A DNA stretch of 64,000 nucleotides from Agromyces ramosus (GTDB lineage: Bacteria > Actinomycetota > Actinomycetes > Actinomycetales > Microbacteriaceae). Position numbers and translations under genes: made by a program. The stretch spans positions 1,178,001 through 1,242,000 of the forward strand of contig NZ_JAUSYY010000001.1 of NCBI RefSeq assembly GCF_030817175.1, written 5' to 3'. Position 1 is the first letter of the stretch; every line of letters starts with the position of its first letter. Shown piece after piece: positions 44,655-53,219 of this stretch. Under the pieces are notes generated by a model that ran no database searches, was not told where the DNA came from, and saw only the letters and a program-made list of their open reading frames with translations.

Positions 44655-45830
44655 CTACCGCTGCGGCACCGGTGCCCACGCACCGGTCGGGACGTCCTCC
44701 GGCGCGGCGTCGACCTGGAACCGGTCGAGACGGAACGCCCTGGTCACCGGCGACGGCGAACCCGTGAGGATCTCCTCGGCGAGCAGCTCGCCGAGCACGA
44801 GGCCGAGAGTCGCGCCGGAGTGGGTGAACAGCGTGTACAGGCCAGCGATCGAGGGCACCGCTCCCACGACCGGCTCGCCGTCGCCGGGGATCGGCTTCAA
44901 CCCCGCGCCGATTCGCTGGGCGGTCAGCCGCGGGTTGCCGGCGAGGACCTTCGACGCCTCGTCGAGCAGGCCCTGCACGGACTCCTCGGGAACGGAGATC
45001 GACCCGTCGTCGCCGACGACGATCGACTTCTCCGCCCAGTCCGCGTCGAGCACGAGCCGGCCGTCGGGCGTCGGGCGAACAGCGACCCGCGGCGTGTTCA
45101 GCACCGTCGTCACCTCGATGTCAACGGGATCGGTGAACAGCACGAAGGCGACGGGCGTGGCATCCGGAACCGTCACACCCAGGGCGGCGAGGTGGGCCGG
45201 AACCGCGGGACCCGTCGCGAGCACCACCTGGTCGGCGGGCACGCGCGCACCGTCGCCCAGGATCACGCCGGTCACAGCGCCGTCCTGCATGTCGACGTGC
45301 GCGTCGCCGGCGTCTTCGATGATGCGGGCGCCGTCGGCCACGGCCTCGTCGACCAGCGCCGCGATGAGGTCGGGCAGGCTCACCCAGCCCTCACCGGGGT
45401 TGAAGATCGCACCCTCGTCGGCCACCGCCTCAGGATTCACGTCAGGCGCGACCTCGGCCACGTCGGCACGGTCGACCCAGACGGCGTCGTAGCCGCAGGC
45501 GCGCTCGAACCCGAACGTCTCGGCGAAGCTCTCCTCCGTGCCGGCCCACTTGAGCGCGCCGTCGAAGCGCAGGTACGCCTGGCTCTCGGGATGACGCACG
45601 CTCCACGTGCGGTAGCGGTCGAGCGCGAGGAGACGCAGGTAGTGGTACTCGGCCGAGCGATCGCCAGACGAGTTCAGCCAGGCGATCGAACGACCGGATG
45701 CCCCGTCCGCGAGCGACCCGGCGGTGACGAGCGTCACCTGCGCTCCGCCGCGTGCGAGGTGCGCGGCAGTCGACGCGCCGAGGATTCCCCCGCCGATGAC
45801 GACGACGCGGGTGGACTGGGTGGTGGTCAT
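44655..45830 (-). CDS. FAD-dependent amine/amino-acid oxidase (DAO family)
   Basis: 391-aa oxidoreductase of the D-amino-acid-oxidase/glycine-oxidase group. The FAD loop VVVIGGGILGASTAAHLARG spans residues 9-28; SGRSIAWLNSSG and the C-terminal GLKPIPGDGEPVVGAVPSIA and LGLVLGELLAEEIL are family motifs. It should oxidise a C-N bond of an amino acid or amino-acid conjugate. Only one Cys (FERACGYD) is seen and none near the C-terminus, so covalent FAD of the fungal amadoriase type is unlikely. The start is 45830 (MTTTQSTRVVV); an ATG eight codons upstream is possible. Last gene of the operon with an amino-acid-type ABC importer. Confidence 0.87.
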   Translation of the reverse strand: MTTTQSTRVVVIGGGILGASTAAHLARGGAQVTLVTAGSLADGASGRSIAWLNSSGDRSAEYHYLRLLALDRYRTWSVRHPESQAYLRFDGALKWAGTEESFAETFGFERACGYDAVWVDRADVAEVAPDVNPEAVADEGAIFNPGEGWVSLPDLIAALVDEAVADGARIIEDAGDAHVDMQDGAVTGVILGDGARVPADQVVLATGPAVPAHLAALGVTVPDATPVAFVLFTDPVDIEVTTVLNTPRVAVRPTPDGRLVLDADWAEKSIVVGDDGSISVPEESVQGLLDEASKVLAGNPRLTAQRIGAGLKPIPGDGEPVVGAVPSIAGLYTLFTHSGATLGLVLGELLAEEILTGSPSPVTRAFRLDRFQVDAAPEDVPTGAWAPVPQR

Positions 45831-45879
45831 GCTGATGGTTCTCTTCCTTGTCATGATGCGAAAGCGCGGTGATGGGGTC

Positions 45880-46932
45880 TCAGGCGGTGACGGATACCGC
45901 GGCGTGCGCGTGTTCGATGATCTCGAGCACGGAGACGGCGTCGGCCGGGTCCACCGGCAGCGGACCGCCGCCTCGGAGCGCGACGGCGAGCAGCCGGTAG
46001 AACTCGCCGTAGTCGCCGCGCCGCGTCGGCACGGCGGTGGTGTCCCGGTCGGCTCCGAGCATTCCCCAGCGGGCCTCGGGAACCTCCCCGAAGCCCGGGT
46101 CGTTCGGCAGCGCGCCCGCGATGAGCGCCGGTTCCTGGGGGTCGAGGCCCCAGCTCGCGTACCCGGCAGTGGAGCCGAGCACATGGAACCGCGGGCCGAA
46201 GAGCGGCGCGACGGCGCTCATCCAGAGGTGCGAGATGACGTCGGAATCGTGAGCCAGTGCCAGGAACACGTCGTCGTCCGCCGCTGTGGACGACCGCCGC
46301 CGGGCGATCTCGGCGTGCACGTCGGCGACCGGCCCGAACAGCTGCACGGCCTGGTCGATGAGGTGGGTGCCGAGGTCGTACAGGATGCCGCCGCCCTCAG
46401 CCGGCGCGGCCTCGGTCTTCCACGAAGTGGAGGGCTCGGGCTGCCACCACTCGAACCGCGACTCGAAACGGCGGACCTCTCCGAGCCTCCCGTCGTCGAC
46501 GAGCTGCTGCAGGGTGAGGAAGTCGCCGTCCCAGCGACGGTTCTGGAACACCGTGATCCGCCGGCCGAGCTGCTCGGCCTTCGCGATGAGCGCTCGGCCC
46601 TCGTCGGCGGTGACGGCGAACGGCTTGTCCACCACGACATCGAGTCCCGCCTCCAGCGCGGCATCGGCGAGCCCGGCGTGGGTGCCGCTCGGCGAGCCGA
46701 TGACCACGAGGTCGAGCGCCGCGGCATCCGCCCACACGTCCTCGGGGGTGGCGACGATCCGGGCGTTCGGATGCCGCACCTCGGCCGCGGCGCGCCGGGA
46801 CGGGTCCCGTGTCACGATGACGTCGAGCGAGAAGTCGGAGTCGGCTTCGAGGAACGGCGCGTGGAAGATGCGGCCGGAGGCGCCGAACCCGATGACCGCG
46901 GTGCGGATCGGGCTCGCCGCGGCATCCGTCAT
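45880..46932 (-). CDS. Gfo/Idh/MocA-family NAD(P)-dependent dehydrogenase
   Basis: 350-aa oxidoreductase, typically acting on sugars, inositols or their derivatives. The nucleotide loop is VIGFGASGRIFHAPFL, the catalytic-Lys motif is VVDKPFAVT, and the substrate-side motif is EGGGILYDLGTHLIDQAVQL. The pattern most resembles the YdgJ/IolW subgroup (scyllo-inositol dehydrogenase-like). The ATG (46930-46932) shares one base with the stop of the ATPase gene. Pairing with an FAD amine oxidase suggests it reduces or oxidises the sugar moiety released or still attached. Confidence 0.88.
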   Translation of the reverse strand: MTDAAASPIRTAVIGFGASGRIFHAPFLEADSDFSLDVIVTRDPSRRAAAEVRHPNARIVATPEDVWADAAALDLVVIGSPSGTHAGLADAALEAGLDVVVDKPFAVTADEGRALIAKAEQLGRRITVFQNRRWDGDFLTLQQLVDDGRLGEVRRFESRFEWWQPEPSTSWKTEAAPAEGGGILYDLGTHLIDQAVQLFGPVADVHAEIARRRSSTAADDDVFLALAHDSDVISHLWMSAVAPLFGPRFHVLGSTAGYASWGLDPQEPALIAGALPNDPGFGEVPEARWGMLGADRDTTAVPTRRGDYGEFYRLLAVALRGGGPLPVDPADAVSVLEIIEHAHAAVSVTA

Positions 46933-47702
46933 CACAGCACCTCCGAGAGGAAGCGCTGCAGGCGCGGGCTCTGCGGGCGGTCGAAGAGGTCGCCGGGCTT
47001 GCCCGATTCGACGACCCGGCCCTCGTCCATGAAGACGACCTGGTCGGCGACCTTGTGCGCGAAGCCCATCTCGTGCGTGACGACGAGCATGGTCATGCCG
47101 CGCTGCGCGAGGCCGGCCATGAGGTTCAGCACGCCCTTCACGAGCTCGGGGTCGAGCGCGCTCGTGACCTCGTCGAAGAGCATCACCTCGGGCTCCATCG
47201 CGAGCGCACGGGCGATCGCGACGCGCTGCTGCTGGCCGCCGGAGAGGTCGCGGGGCCGGTGGTCGGCACGCTCGGCGAGTCCGACTTCGGCGAGGCGCTC
47301 GCGGGCGATGCGCAGCGACTCCGCCTTGGACAGGCCCTTCACGTTGCGCAGCGCGAGCGCCACGTTCTGTTCCGCCGTGTGATCTGGGAACAGGTTGAAG
47401 TGCTGGAAGACGAGGCCGATGCGCTTGCGCACCGAGTCGGGCTTCTGCGTCAGCACGCTCTCGCCCGCGAGCCGCACATCGCCCGACTTCGGCTCGTGCA
47501 GGCGATTCACGCCGCGGAGCAGGGTCGACTTGCCCGAGCCCGAGGGCCCGATGATGCACGTCGTCGTGCCGGGCGCCACCGTGAGGCTCACATCCCTGAG
47601 CACATCGATGTCGCCGTACGCCATGGAGAGGTCGATGAGCTCGAGGCTTGAGCCCTCGTAGAAGTGGCCGTCGGTGACGGGCACGGGGGACGTAAAGGTC
47701 AT
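46932..47702 (-). CDS. amino-acid-type ABC transporter ATP-binding protein
   Basis: 256-aa ATPase of the polar amino-acid (GlnQ/HisP) family. Motifs: Walker A GPSGSGKST, Q-loop VFQHFNLF, signature LSGGQQQRVAIARALA, Walker B VMLFDEVTSALDPE and switch VTHEMGFA. The ATG overlaps the permease stop by four bases. It energises uptake through the permease at 47699-48487. Confidence 0.95.
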   Translation of the reverse strand: MTFTSPVPVTDGHFYEGSSLELIDLSMAYGDIDVLRDVSLTVAPGTTTCIIGPSGSGKSTLLRGVNRLHEPKSGDVRLAGESVLTQKPDSVRKRIGLVFQHFNLFPDHTAEQNVALALRNVKGLSKAESLRIARERLAEVGLAERADHRPRDLSGGQQQRVAIARALAMEPEVMLFDEVTSALDPELVKGVLNLMAGLAQRGMTMLVVTHEMGFAHKVADQVVFMDEGRVVESGKPGDLFDRPQSPRLQRFLSEVL

Positions 47703-48487
47703 GAGTTCTCTCCGTAGGTGAGGGTCGGAGTCGGATTCTGCTCCTCGACCTCGTCGAGCCCGCTCTTCGGCGGCGCCGCTTTGTGCCGTCCGGTGCGGAA
47801 GCGGTTGTCGAAGTAGTTCACGAGGTGCGTGAGCGGAACCGTGATGATGAGGTAGAAGAGGCCGGCCATGACGAGCGGCGACAGGTTGCCCGTCAGCACC
47901 GCGGCATCCTGACCGACCCGGAAGAGTTCGCGCTCGGAGACCAGCAGGCCGAGGAAGTACACGAGGCTCGAGTCCTTCACGATCGCGATGAACTGGTTGA
48001 CGAGCGCCGGGAGCACTCGGCGGACGCCCTGCGGCACGACGACGAGCCGCATCGCCTTTCCGTAGCTCATGCCGAGCGCGCGGCAGGCCTCGAGCTGGCC
48101 CCGGTCGACGCTCTGGATGCCGGCGCGGAAGATCTCGCCGATGTAGGCGCTCGCGATGAGGCTCAGCGCCAGGATGCCGAGCGGGTATGGCGAGGGTCCG
48201 AACAGCTGCTGGCTGAAGCGGGCGAAGCCCTGTCCGATGAGCAGGATGGTGAGGATCGCCGGGAGCCCGCGGAAGATGTCGGTGTAGATGCGCGAGGGGA
48301 TGCGCAGCCAGCGCGAGGGCGAGATGCCCATGATGGCCACGATCATGCCGAGGACGATGCCGATGACGGTCGCCCAGATCGAGATGACCAGCGTGTTGAC
48401 GAGTCCGACGCCGAGCAGCTGCGGGAACACTTGCCACATGGCCTCGAAGTCGAAGAAGGTCGTGATGATGTTGTCGAGCCAGTCCAT
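47699..48487 (-). CDS. amino-acid-type ABC transporter permease
   Basis: 262-aa HisM/GlnP-like permease with five or so hydrophobic segments. Family motifs are GLVNTLVISIWATVIGIVLG, YTDIFRGLPAILTILLIG, AYIGEIFRAGIQSVDRGQLE and EACRALGMSYGKAMRLVVVP. The C-terminal 35 residues are hydrophilic. One permease is present, so it probably works as a homodimer. Confidence 0.94.
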   Translation of the reverse strand: MDWLDNIITTFFDFEAMWQVFPQLLGVGLVNTLVISIWATVIGIVLGMIVAIMGISPSRWLRIPSRIYTDIFRGLPAILTILLIGQGFARFSQQLFGPSPYPLGILALSLIASAYIGEIFRAGIQSVDRGQLEACRALGMSYGKAMRLVVVPQGVRRVLPALVNQFIAIVKDSSLVYFLGLLVSERELFRVGQDAAVLTGNLSPLVMAGLFYLIITVPLTHLVNYFDNRFRTGRHKAAPPKSGLDEVEEQNPTPTLTYGENS

Positions 48488-48559
48488 GGTTCGCTTTCGT
48501 TCAGAGGAACGGTGGGGCGGTGCGGGCCGACGGGTCGACGACCCGCACCGCGGGTCCGG

Positions 48560-49441
48560 CTACTGGGCCGGGGCTTCCGACTCGGTCGGAGCCGAGGTCT
48601 GCTCGGCCTTCGGGAGGTACTGCTCGGGCATCGGCGAGCCCGGGAACCACTTCTGGTAGAGCTCCTTCCAGGTGCCGTCCTCCATGGCGGCGGCGAGCGC
48701 CTCGTCGAGCGCCGCCTTGAACTCGGCGTTCCCCTTCGCGATGGCGAACCCGGCGGGCGCGTCGAAGGAGGGGATGTCGATGGCGTTCTCGAGGCCGTAT
48801 TGGGCGGAATACTCCTTCGCCGCCTCATAGTCGAGGAAGTGCGCGTCGACCGAACCGCTGTTGACCGCGGAGATGGCCGCGTTGTTGTCGGGGAAGCGGA
48901 CCAGCTCGGTTTCGGTGAAGTTCTTCACCGCGTAGGCCTCCTGCAGGGTGCCCTGCACCACACCGAGGCGCTTGCCCGCGAGGTCGCCCTCATCGGCGAT
49001 GTTCGCGTCGGGGCTCGACATGACGGTGAGATAGCCCGCGAGGTAGCCCTCCGAGAAGTCGACCGTCTGCTTGCGCTCATCGGTGATGCCGATCGCGGCG
49101 ACGCCCACGTCGAACTGCCCGTTGGCAACGGCCGCGAGCAGGCCGGAGAAGTCCTGACCGGTGAACACGACGTCGTCCATGCCGATGCGCTCGGCGACAT
49201 CCGAGAACAGCTCGACGTCGAAACCGGTGAACTCGCCGCTCTCGTCGGTGAACGTGTAGGGCTTGGCGTCGCCGAGGCTCGCGACCCGGATCTGGCCCGG
49301 GGTGATCAGGTTGTAGGGGTTCTCCTCGGCGGTCGAGCCGCTCGTCGACGCGCCGGCCGATGAGCAGGCGGCGAGCGCGAGGGCGGCGGCGGCGGCCACG
49401 GCGGCGATGCCGGCTCGGCGGAAGGTGGTGCGGTTGATCAC
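48560..49441 (-). CDS. family-3 substrate-binding lipoprotein (polar amino-acid type)
   Basis: 293-aa binding protein. The signal helix ends in lipobox LAAC, followed by a Ser/Thr-rich spacer. The family-3 fold is shown by [55 protein letters not shown] and a WFPGS end. Start GTG 49441 with GAGAGG. Such proteins bind amino acids or opines; LacI control and the dehydrogenase suggest a sugar-amino-acid conjugate here. Confidence 0.93.
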   Translation of the reverse strand: MINRTTFRRAGIAAVAAAAALALAACSSAGASTSGSTAEENPYNLITPGQIRVASLGDAKPYTFTDESGEFTGFDVELFSDVAERIGMDDVVFTGQDFSGLLAAVANGQFDVGVAAIGITDERKQTVDFSEGYLAGYLTVMSSPDANIADEGDLAGKRLGVVQGTLQEAYAVKNFTETELVRFPDNNAAISAVNSGSVDAHFLDYEAAKEYSAQYGLENAIDIPSFDAPAGFAIAKGNAEFKAALDEALAAAMEDGTWKELYQKWFPGSPMPEQYLPKAEQTSAPTESEAPAQ

Positions 49442-49550
49442 GATGATCCTCTCGTTGCAGTGATTGTGATGCGGTGGTGCGGGGGCGGGTATCCCGTTGC
49501 GGCCTCGTGGTTCGCGTGCTCCGTCGAAGCCCAGCGGTACATGTTCTTGT

Positions 49551-49564
49551 TGAGACCGGTCTCA
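49551..49564. promoter_or_regulatory. perfect operator palindrome 1 of the amino-conjugate operon
   Basis: TGAGACCGGTCTCA is a perfect 14-base palindrome with central CG, the form favoured by LacI-family proteins. It lies between the divergent binding-protein gene (start 49441) and the LacI gene (start 49652). Confidence 0.8.
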
Positions 49565-49574
49565 GTCCGGTATG

Positions 49575-49590
49575 TTGAGACCGGTCTCAA
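49575..49590. promoter_or_regulatory. perfect operator palindrome 2 of the amino-conjugate operon
   Basis: TTGAGACCGGTCTCAA, perfect over 16 bases and containing the same 14-base core. Its centre is 25 bases from the first, suggesting two tightly spaced repressor dimers that shut both divergent promoters. Confidence 0.8.
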
Positions 49591-49651
49591 TGCGTTTTCT
49601 GGGACAGTACGCGACGATCCGCGTCGCGTCAACAACTTTTTCGGAGGAGCA

Positions 49652-50740
49652 GTGAGCGAACCAGCCGCTGGGCACGGCAATGGCAACGGCCGCCGCGAAG
49701 TGACGGTCACAGACGTCGCGGCCGCCGCCAAGGTGTCGAAGGCCACCGCGGCGCGCGCCCTCGGCGACTACGGCGCCGTCAGCGAGGCCGTGCGCGACCG
49801 GGTGCAGGCCGCTGCCGAGCAGCTCGGCTACCGCCCCAATGCCCTCGCCCGCACCATGAGCACCGGCCGCTCGAACACGCTCGGAATCGTCGTCGGCGAC
49901 ATCGAGAACCCCTTCTTCGCCCAGGCCACGCGAGGGGCGGCGGATGTCGCGAACGCGGCCGGATTCGACCTGATCCTCTCGAACTCCGATGAAGAGGCCG
50001 AGACCGAGCAGAAGGCCATCGGCGTGCAGCTGGCCAAGCGCGTCGACGGGCTGCTCGTCGCGCCCGCGTCATCCGTCGATACCGCGAACCTGCGTACCAT
50101 CATCGACGCCGGGCGTCCCCTGGTGCTCTTCGACCGCGCCGTACCCGAGCTCGAGGTCGACACCGTCACCGCCGACAACCGCCGCGGAGCCGAGCAACTC
50201 ACCCGCCTCCTCACGGGGAACGGACACCGGCGGATCGCGTTCATCTCGACGATCCGCCACTCCGATGGCTACCGTCGCGGCGATACCCTCGGCTCCTCAT
50301 CGGTCGCCGATCGTGTGCAGGGGTTCGTGGAGACACTCGAGGGGGCCGGGGTACCCGATCCGGCGGCGTTCGTGCACCTGAACGCGCGGGAGGAGGGTGT
50401 CGAGCAGCTGGCCCGGCGCCTGCTCGAAGACGAAGACCACGGCATCACCGCGGTCGTCGCCTCCGACAGCCTCATCGCCCTGGGCGTGTTCCGGGCGGCC
50501 CGGGCGCTCGGCCTGAGCATCCCGGGAGATCTCTCGCTCGTCGCGTTCGATGATGCCGACTGGACCGGCGTCACGACGCCCGCCGTCACCGTCATCGCAC
50601 AGCCGATCCACGAGATCGGCGCCGAAGCCGCACGGCTCCTGATCCGCAGAATCGGCGGCGACGGCGCGCCTCCCGTGACCCACGTGCTCGAACAGCACCT
50701 GATCGAGCGGGAGTCGGTGGCGCGGCCGGCGCGCGGCTGA
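49652..50740 (+). CDS. LacI-family regulator of the amino-conjugate importer operon
   Basis: 362-aa LacI/GalR repressor. After a short Gly/Asn-rich tail comes VTVTDVAAAAKVSKATAARA (helix-turn-helix), the hinge YRPNALARTMSTGRSNTLGI and the sensor domain (GDIENPFFAQATRGAADVAN, AVVASDSLIALGVFRAA, LVAFDDADWTG). The GTG at 49652 follows GGAGGAG. It lies divergent from the binding-protein gene and just downstream of the two palindromes. Confidence 0.94.
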   Translation: MSEPAAGHGNGNGRREVTVTDVAAAAKVSKATAARALGDYGAVSEAVRDRVQAAAEQLGYRPNALARTMSTGRSNTLGIVVGDIENPFFAQATRGAADVANAAGFDLILSNSDEEAETEQKAIGVQLAKRVDGLLVAPASSVDTANLRTIIDAGRPLVLFDRAVPELEVDTVTADNRRGAEQLTRLLTGNGHRRIAFISTIRHSDGYRRGDTLGSSSVADRVQGFVETLEGAGVPDPAAFVHLNAREEGVEQLARRLLEDEDHGITAVVASDSLIALGVFRAARALGLSIPGDLSLVAFDDADWTGVTTPAVTVIAQPIHEIGAEAARLLIRRIGGDGAPPVTHVLEQHLIERESVARPARG

Positions 50741-50796
50741 GCGGGAGCCGCGGCATCCGCTCACCGCTCACCGCTCACCGCGGAGGGCTCACCCGC

Positions 50797-51351
50797 TCAC
50801 CGCTTGACGTCGAAGACCGCCTTCACGACGCCGTTGGAGTACGCCTCGTGCTCGACGAGGTCGAGTCGCGTGTAGGGGTCGCCGCCGCCGAAGAGGCGCT
50901 TGCCGTCGCCGAGCAGGATCGGGAACACGAGCAGGTGGTAGCGGTCGACGAGACCGGCGTCAGCGAGGCCCTTCGCGAGCGTGCCGCTGCCGTGCACGAG
51001 GATGTTGCCGCCCTCGCCCTCCTTGAGCTTCGCGACCTCGTCGAGCGAGCGCAGCACCTGGGTGTTGTTCCACTCGGGGTCGCTGAGGGTGCTCGACACG
51101 ACGTACTTCGGCATCGCGTTGTACTCGGCGAACTCGTCCATCGTCGGCCAGACCGGTGCGAACTCGTCGTAGCTCACGCGGCCCAGCAGCAGTGCGCCGG
51201 CTTCGTCCTGCTCGCGGCCCTTGATCTCATAGGCCTCCTCGACGAACGGCACGTCCTTGAAGGTCCAGCCGGCCCGCGGGTGCGGTCCGCCGCCGGGCGA
51301 GTCGATCACTCCGTCGAGGCTGATGAACTCGGTGACGATGAGGGTGCGCAT
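50797..51351 (-). CDS. dihydrofolate-reductase-family protein (RibD C-terminal type)
   Basis: 184-aa reductase-fold protein. It begins MRTLIVTEFISLDGVIDSPG and contains AGALLLGRVSYDEFAPVWP, NILVHGSGTLAKGLADAGLV and FPILLGDGKRLFGG, the pattern of the YyaP/RibD_C group. Probably an NADPH-dependent reductase of unknown substrate. The ATG has GGAAGGA. Divergent from the epoxide hydrolase. Confidence 0.92.
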   Translation of the reverse strand: MRTLIVTEFISLDGVIDSPGGGPHPRAGWTFKDVPFVEEAYEIKGREQDEAGALLLGRVSYDEFAPVWPTMDEFAEYNAMPKYVVSSTLSDPEWNNTQVLRSLDEVAKLKEGEGGNILVHGSGTLAKGLADAGLVDRYHLLVFPILLGDGKRLFGGGDPYTRLDLVEHEAYSNGVVKAVFDVKR

Positions 51352-51476
51352 GATGGTGATTCCTTCCAGAGGCGGTATCTCCGTCTCATTCTGGACGTCG
51401 AACGGGAGCCGGTCGAGATCGACATCGTGCGTGAAAATCCTCCGACGATGTCTGCGGCAGGGCGTACCGTCGCGTC

Positions 51477-52589
51477 ATGAGCGAGGTACGGCCCTTCGAA
51501 CTCCACGTCTCCGACCAGGTGCTCGACGACCTGCGGGCCCGCCTCGCGCGCAGCAGGATTCCGGATGACTCGCCGCGGCGTCCGGCGTCGGGCATGACGG
51601 CCTCGTACCTGCGCGAGCTGGTCGGCGAGTGGATCGACTGGGACTGGCGGGCGCGCGAAGCGTGGCTCAACCGGCATCCTCAGTTCATCGCCGACATCGG
51701 CGACGCCGCGATGCACTTCGTGCACCTGCGATCAGAGCGAGCGGATGCCCCGGCACTCCTCGTGATGCACGGCTGGCCGCATACATTCGCGCTGCAGCTC
51801 GACTTCGCCGAGCTGTTGCCCGACTTCGACGTCGTGGTCGCGAGCCTGCCGGGGTTCGCATTCTCCTCGCCGTACGCGATCGGCGAGATGTCCGAGCAGC
51901 GGCTCGCCGCCACGATGCATGCGCTCATGACCGAGGTGCTCGGCTACGAGCGCTACATCACCTACGGCGAAGACGTCACGGCGAACGTCAGCGACCTCAT
52001 CGCGGCGCGCTATCCCGAGCAGGTCGCGGGTATCGTCGCGACGCACGCGCACTTCCCCAACTCCGACGAGCGCACCGCCCTCACCGACCCGGCCGAGCGC
52101 GCCTTCTTCGAGGCGATCGCCGTGAAGCACGAGACCGACGGCGCCTACGGGCACGTGCAGGCCACCCGGCCCGACACGCTCGCCTTCGCACTCAACGACT
52201 CCCCCGCCGGCCTGCTCGGGTGGCTCGCCGAGAAGCTCGTCGAGTGGAGCGACACCCCGTCCGGCGATCCGCGCGCGGTCGAGCGACGCATCTCGAGAGA
52301 GCGCATCCTCACCGAGGCGATGATCTACTGGGTCACCCAGACGATCGGCTCGTCGTTCCGCCCGTACTACGAGGGCGCCGACCGGCCCGACGCGATCCCG
52401 CCGACGTCGGTGCCCGCGGCGGTCTTCATCCAGCGGCATGAAGCGACCTACCCCGAGTCGCTCGTGCGCCGGCACTACCTCGACGTCCGTGAGTTCGGCC
52501 GACTCGACGAGGGCGGGCACTTCACGGTCGCCGAGGTGCCGGAGCAAATGGCGGTGCGGGTGCGGGCGTTCGCGGCCTCACTGGGCTGA
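51477..52589 (+). CDS. epoxide hydrolase, N-terminal-domain family (alpha/beta fold)
   Basis: 370-aa enzyme of the EHN group, opening epoxides to diols. The N-terminal domain reads RPFELHVSDQVLDDLRARLA; the oxyanion motif is HGWP (98-101). The nucleophile position holds Asp166 in ITYGEDVTANVSD, where most members have GGDWG, so the surroundings are divergent. The catalytic His is in EGGHFTVAE. Start ATG 51477 has no ribosome site and may be leaderless. Substrate unknown. Confidence 0.86.
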   Translation: MSEVRPFELHVSDQVLDDLRARLARSRIPDDSPRRPASGMTASYLRELVGEWIDWDWRAREAWLNRHPQFIADIGDAAMHFVHLRSERADAPALLVMHGWPHTFALQLDFAELLPDFDVVVASLPGFAFSSPYAIGEMSEQRLAATMHALMTEVLGYERYITYGEDVTANVSDLIAARYPEQVAGIVATHAHFPNSDERTALTDPAERAFFEAIAVKHETDGAYGHVQATRPDTLAFALNDSPAGLLGWLAEKLVEWSDTPSGDPRAVERRISRERILTEAMIYWVTQTIGSSFRPYYEGADRPDAIPPTSVPAAVFIQRHEATYPESLVRRHYLDVREFGRLDEGGHFTVAEVPEQMAVRVRAFAASLG

Positions 52590-52689
52590 GCCCGAGCCGC
52601 TCCCGGCCCGTTCTGTCTCGAGATGTCAATCCCGTGCGCCCTCACACCTCGACTGCGAGGGTGAGATCAGGCCGACGAGGGGAGTGACC

Positions 52690-52977
52690 ATGAACGACAA
52701 GAACGACGGCACCGACGAGGAGCGCACTGGTGGCGGCATCCCCACTGAGACGCGGGGCGACGGCGGCGTGGGCAGCGTCGGCGGAGTGTCCGGCGTCGGA
52801 ATCGTCGGAACGACCTTCGGCGTGGCGGGCAACATCCCCGAGCCGCCCGGCGTCGAGGAGGAGCCGCTCGTGATCGAGAACGAGGACGATCCCGACGCGA
52901 TCGCGCACCGCGGCGAGACCGACGACGACCCGGGCCGCGGAACGGGTGTCGGACCCGAGGTGCGACCCCCGAGCTGA
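52690..52977 (+). CDS. small acidic Gly-rich hypothetical protein
   Basis: 95 aa, strongly acidic and low in hydrophobic residues, with a central Gly/Val stretch (VGSVGGVSGVGIVGTTFG) and a Glu/Asp-rich second half. The ATG is preceded by GGGGAG. No family recognised; probably an unstructured protein. It stands alone after the epoxide hydrolase. Confidence 0.6.
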   Translation: MNDKNDGTDEERTGGGIPTETRGDGGVGSVGGVSGVGIVGTTFGVAGNIPEPPGVEEEPLVIENEDDPDAIAHRGETDDDPGRGTGVGPEVRPPS

Positions 52978-53168
52978 CCACGGGGAGTATCCCCGGCGAC
53001 TCCGTGACGTGATGTTTCGCCAGCCGACGACGTCAAGCGCGTCATCCCGCGTCACGAAGTCATGCGCCGGCGGGGCATCCGTCGCCTGAGACCGTCACGA
53101 GTGGTAACGCGGATTCACGTCGGGAAACACGTCGGATTCCGGCGAGGGCCGCCGATACCGTCGGCCGC

Positions 53169-53219
53169 ATGCACTCCATCAACAACGCCCTCGTGACGAA
53201 CCGGGCGCGCCGTGGCTGA
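53169..53219 (+). CDS. possible leader peptide before the symporter
   Basis: A 16-codon frame, MHSINNALVTNRARRG then stop, whose stop overlaps the GTG of the symporter by three bases. The symporter itself has no ribosome-binding sequence, so its translation may depend on re-initiation after this leader. A -10-like GATACC lies about 15 bases upstream. Its reality is not proven. Confidence 0.4.
   Translation: MHSINNALVTNRARRG

Noticed and set aside
44655..45830. Calling the FAD oxidase a fructosyl-amino-acid oxidase (amadoriase)
   Set aside because: Context is suggestive, but no C-terminal Cys for covalent FAD and no specific amadoriase motif was seen; only the DAO family level is supported.
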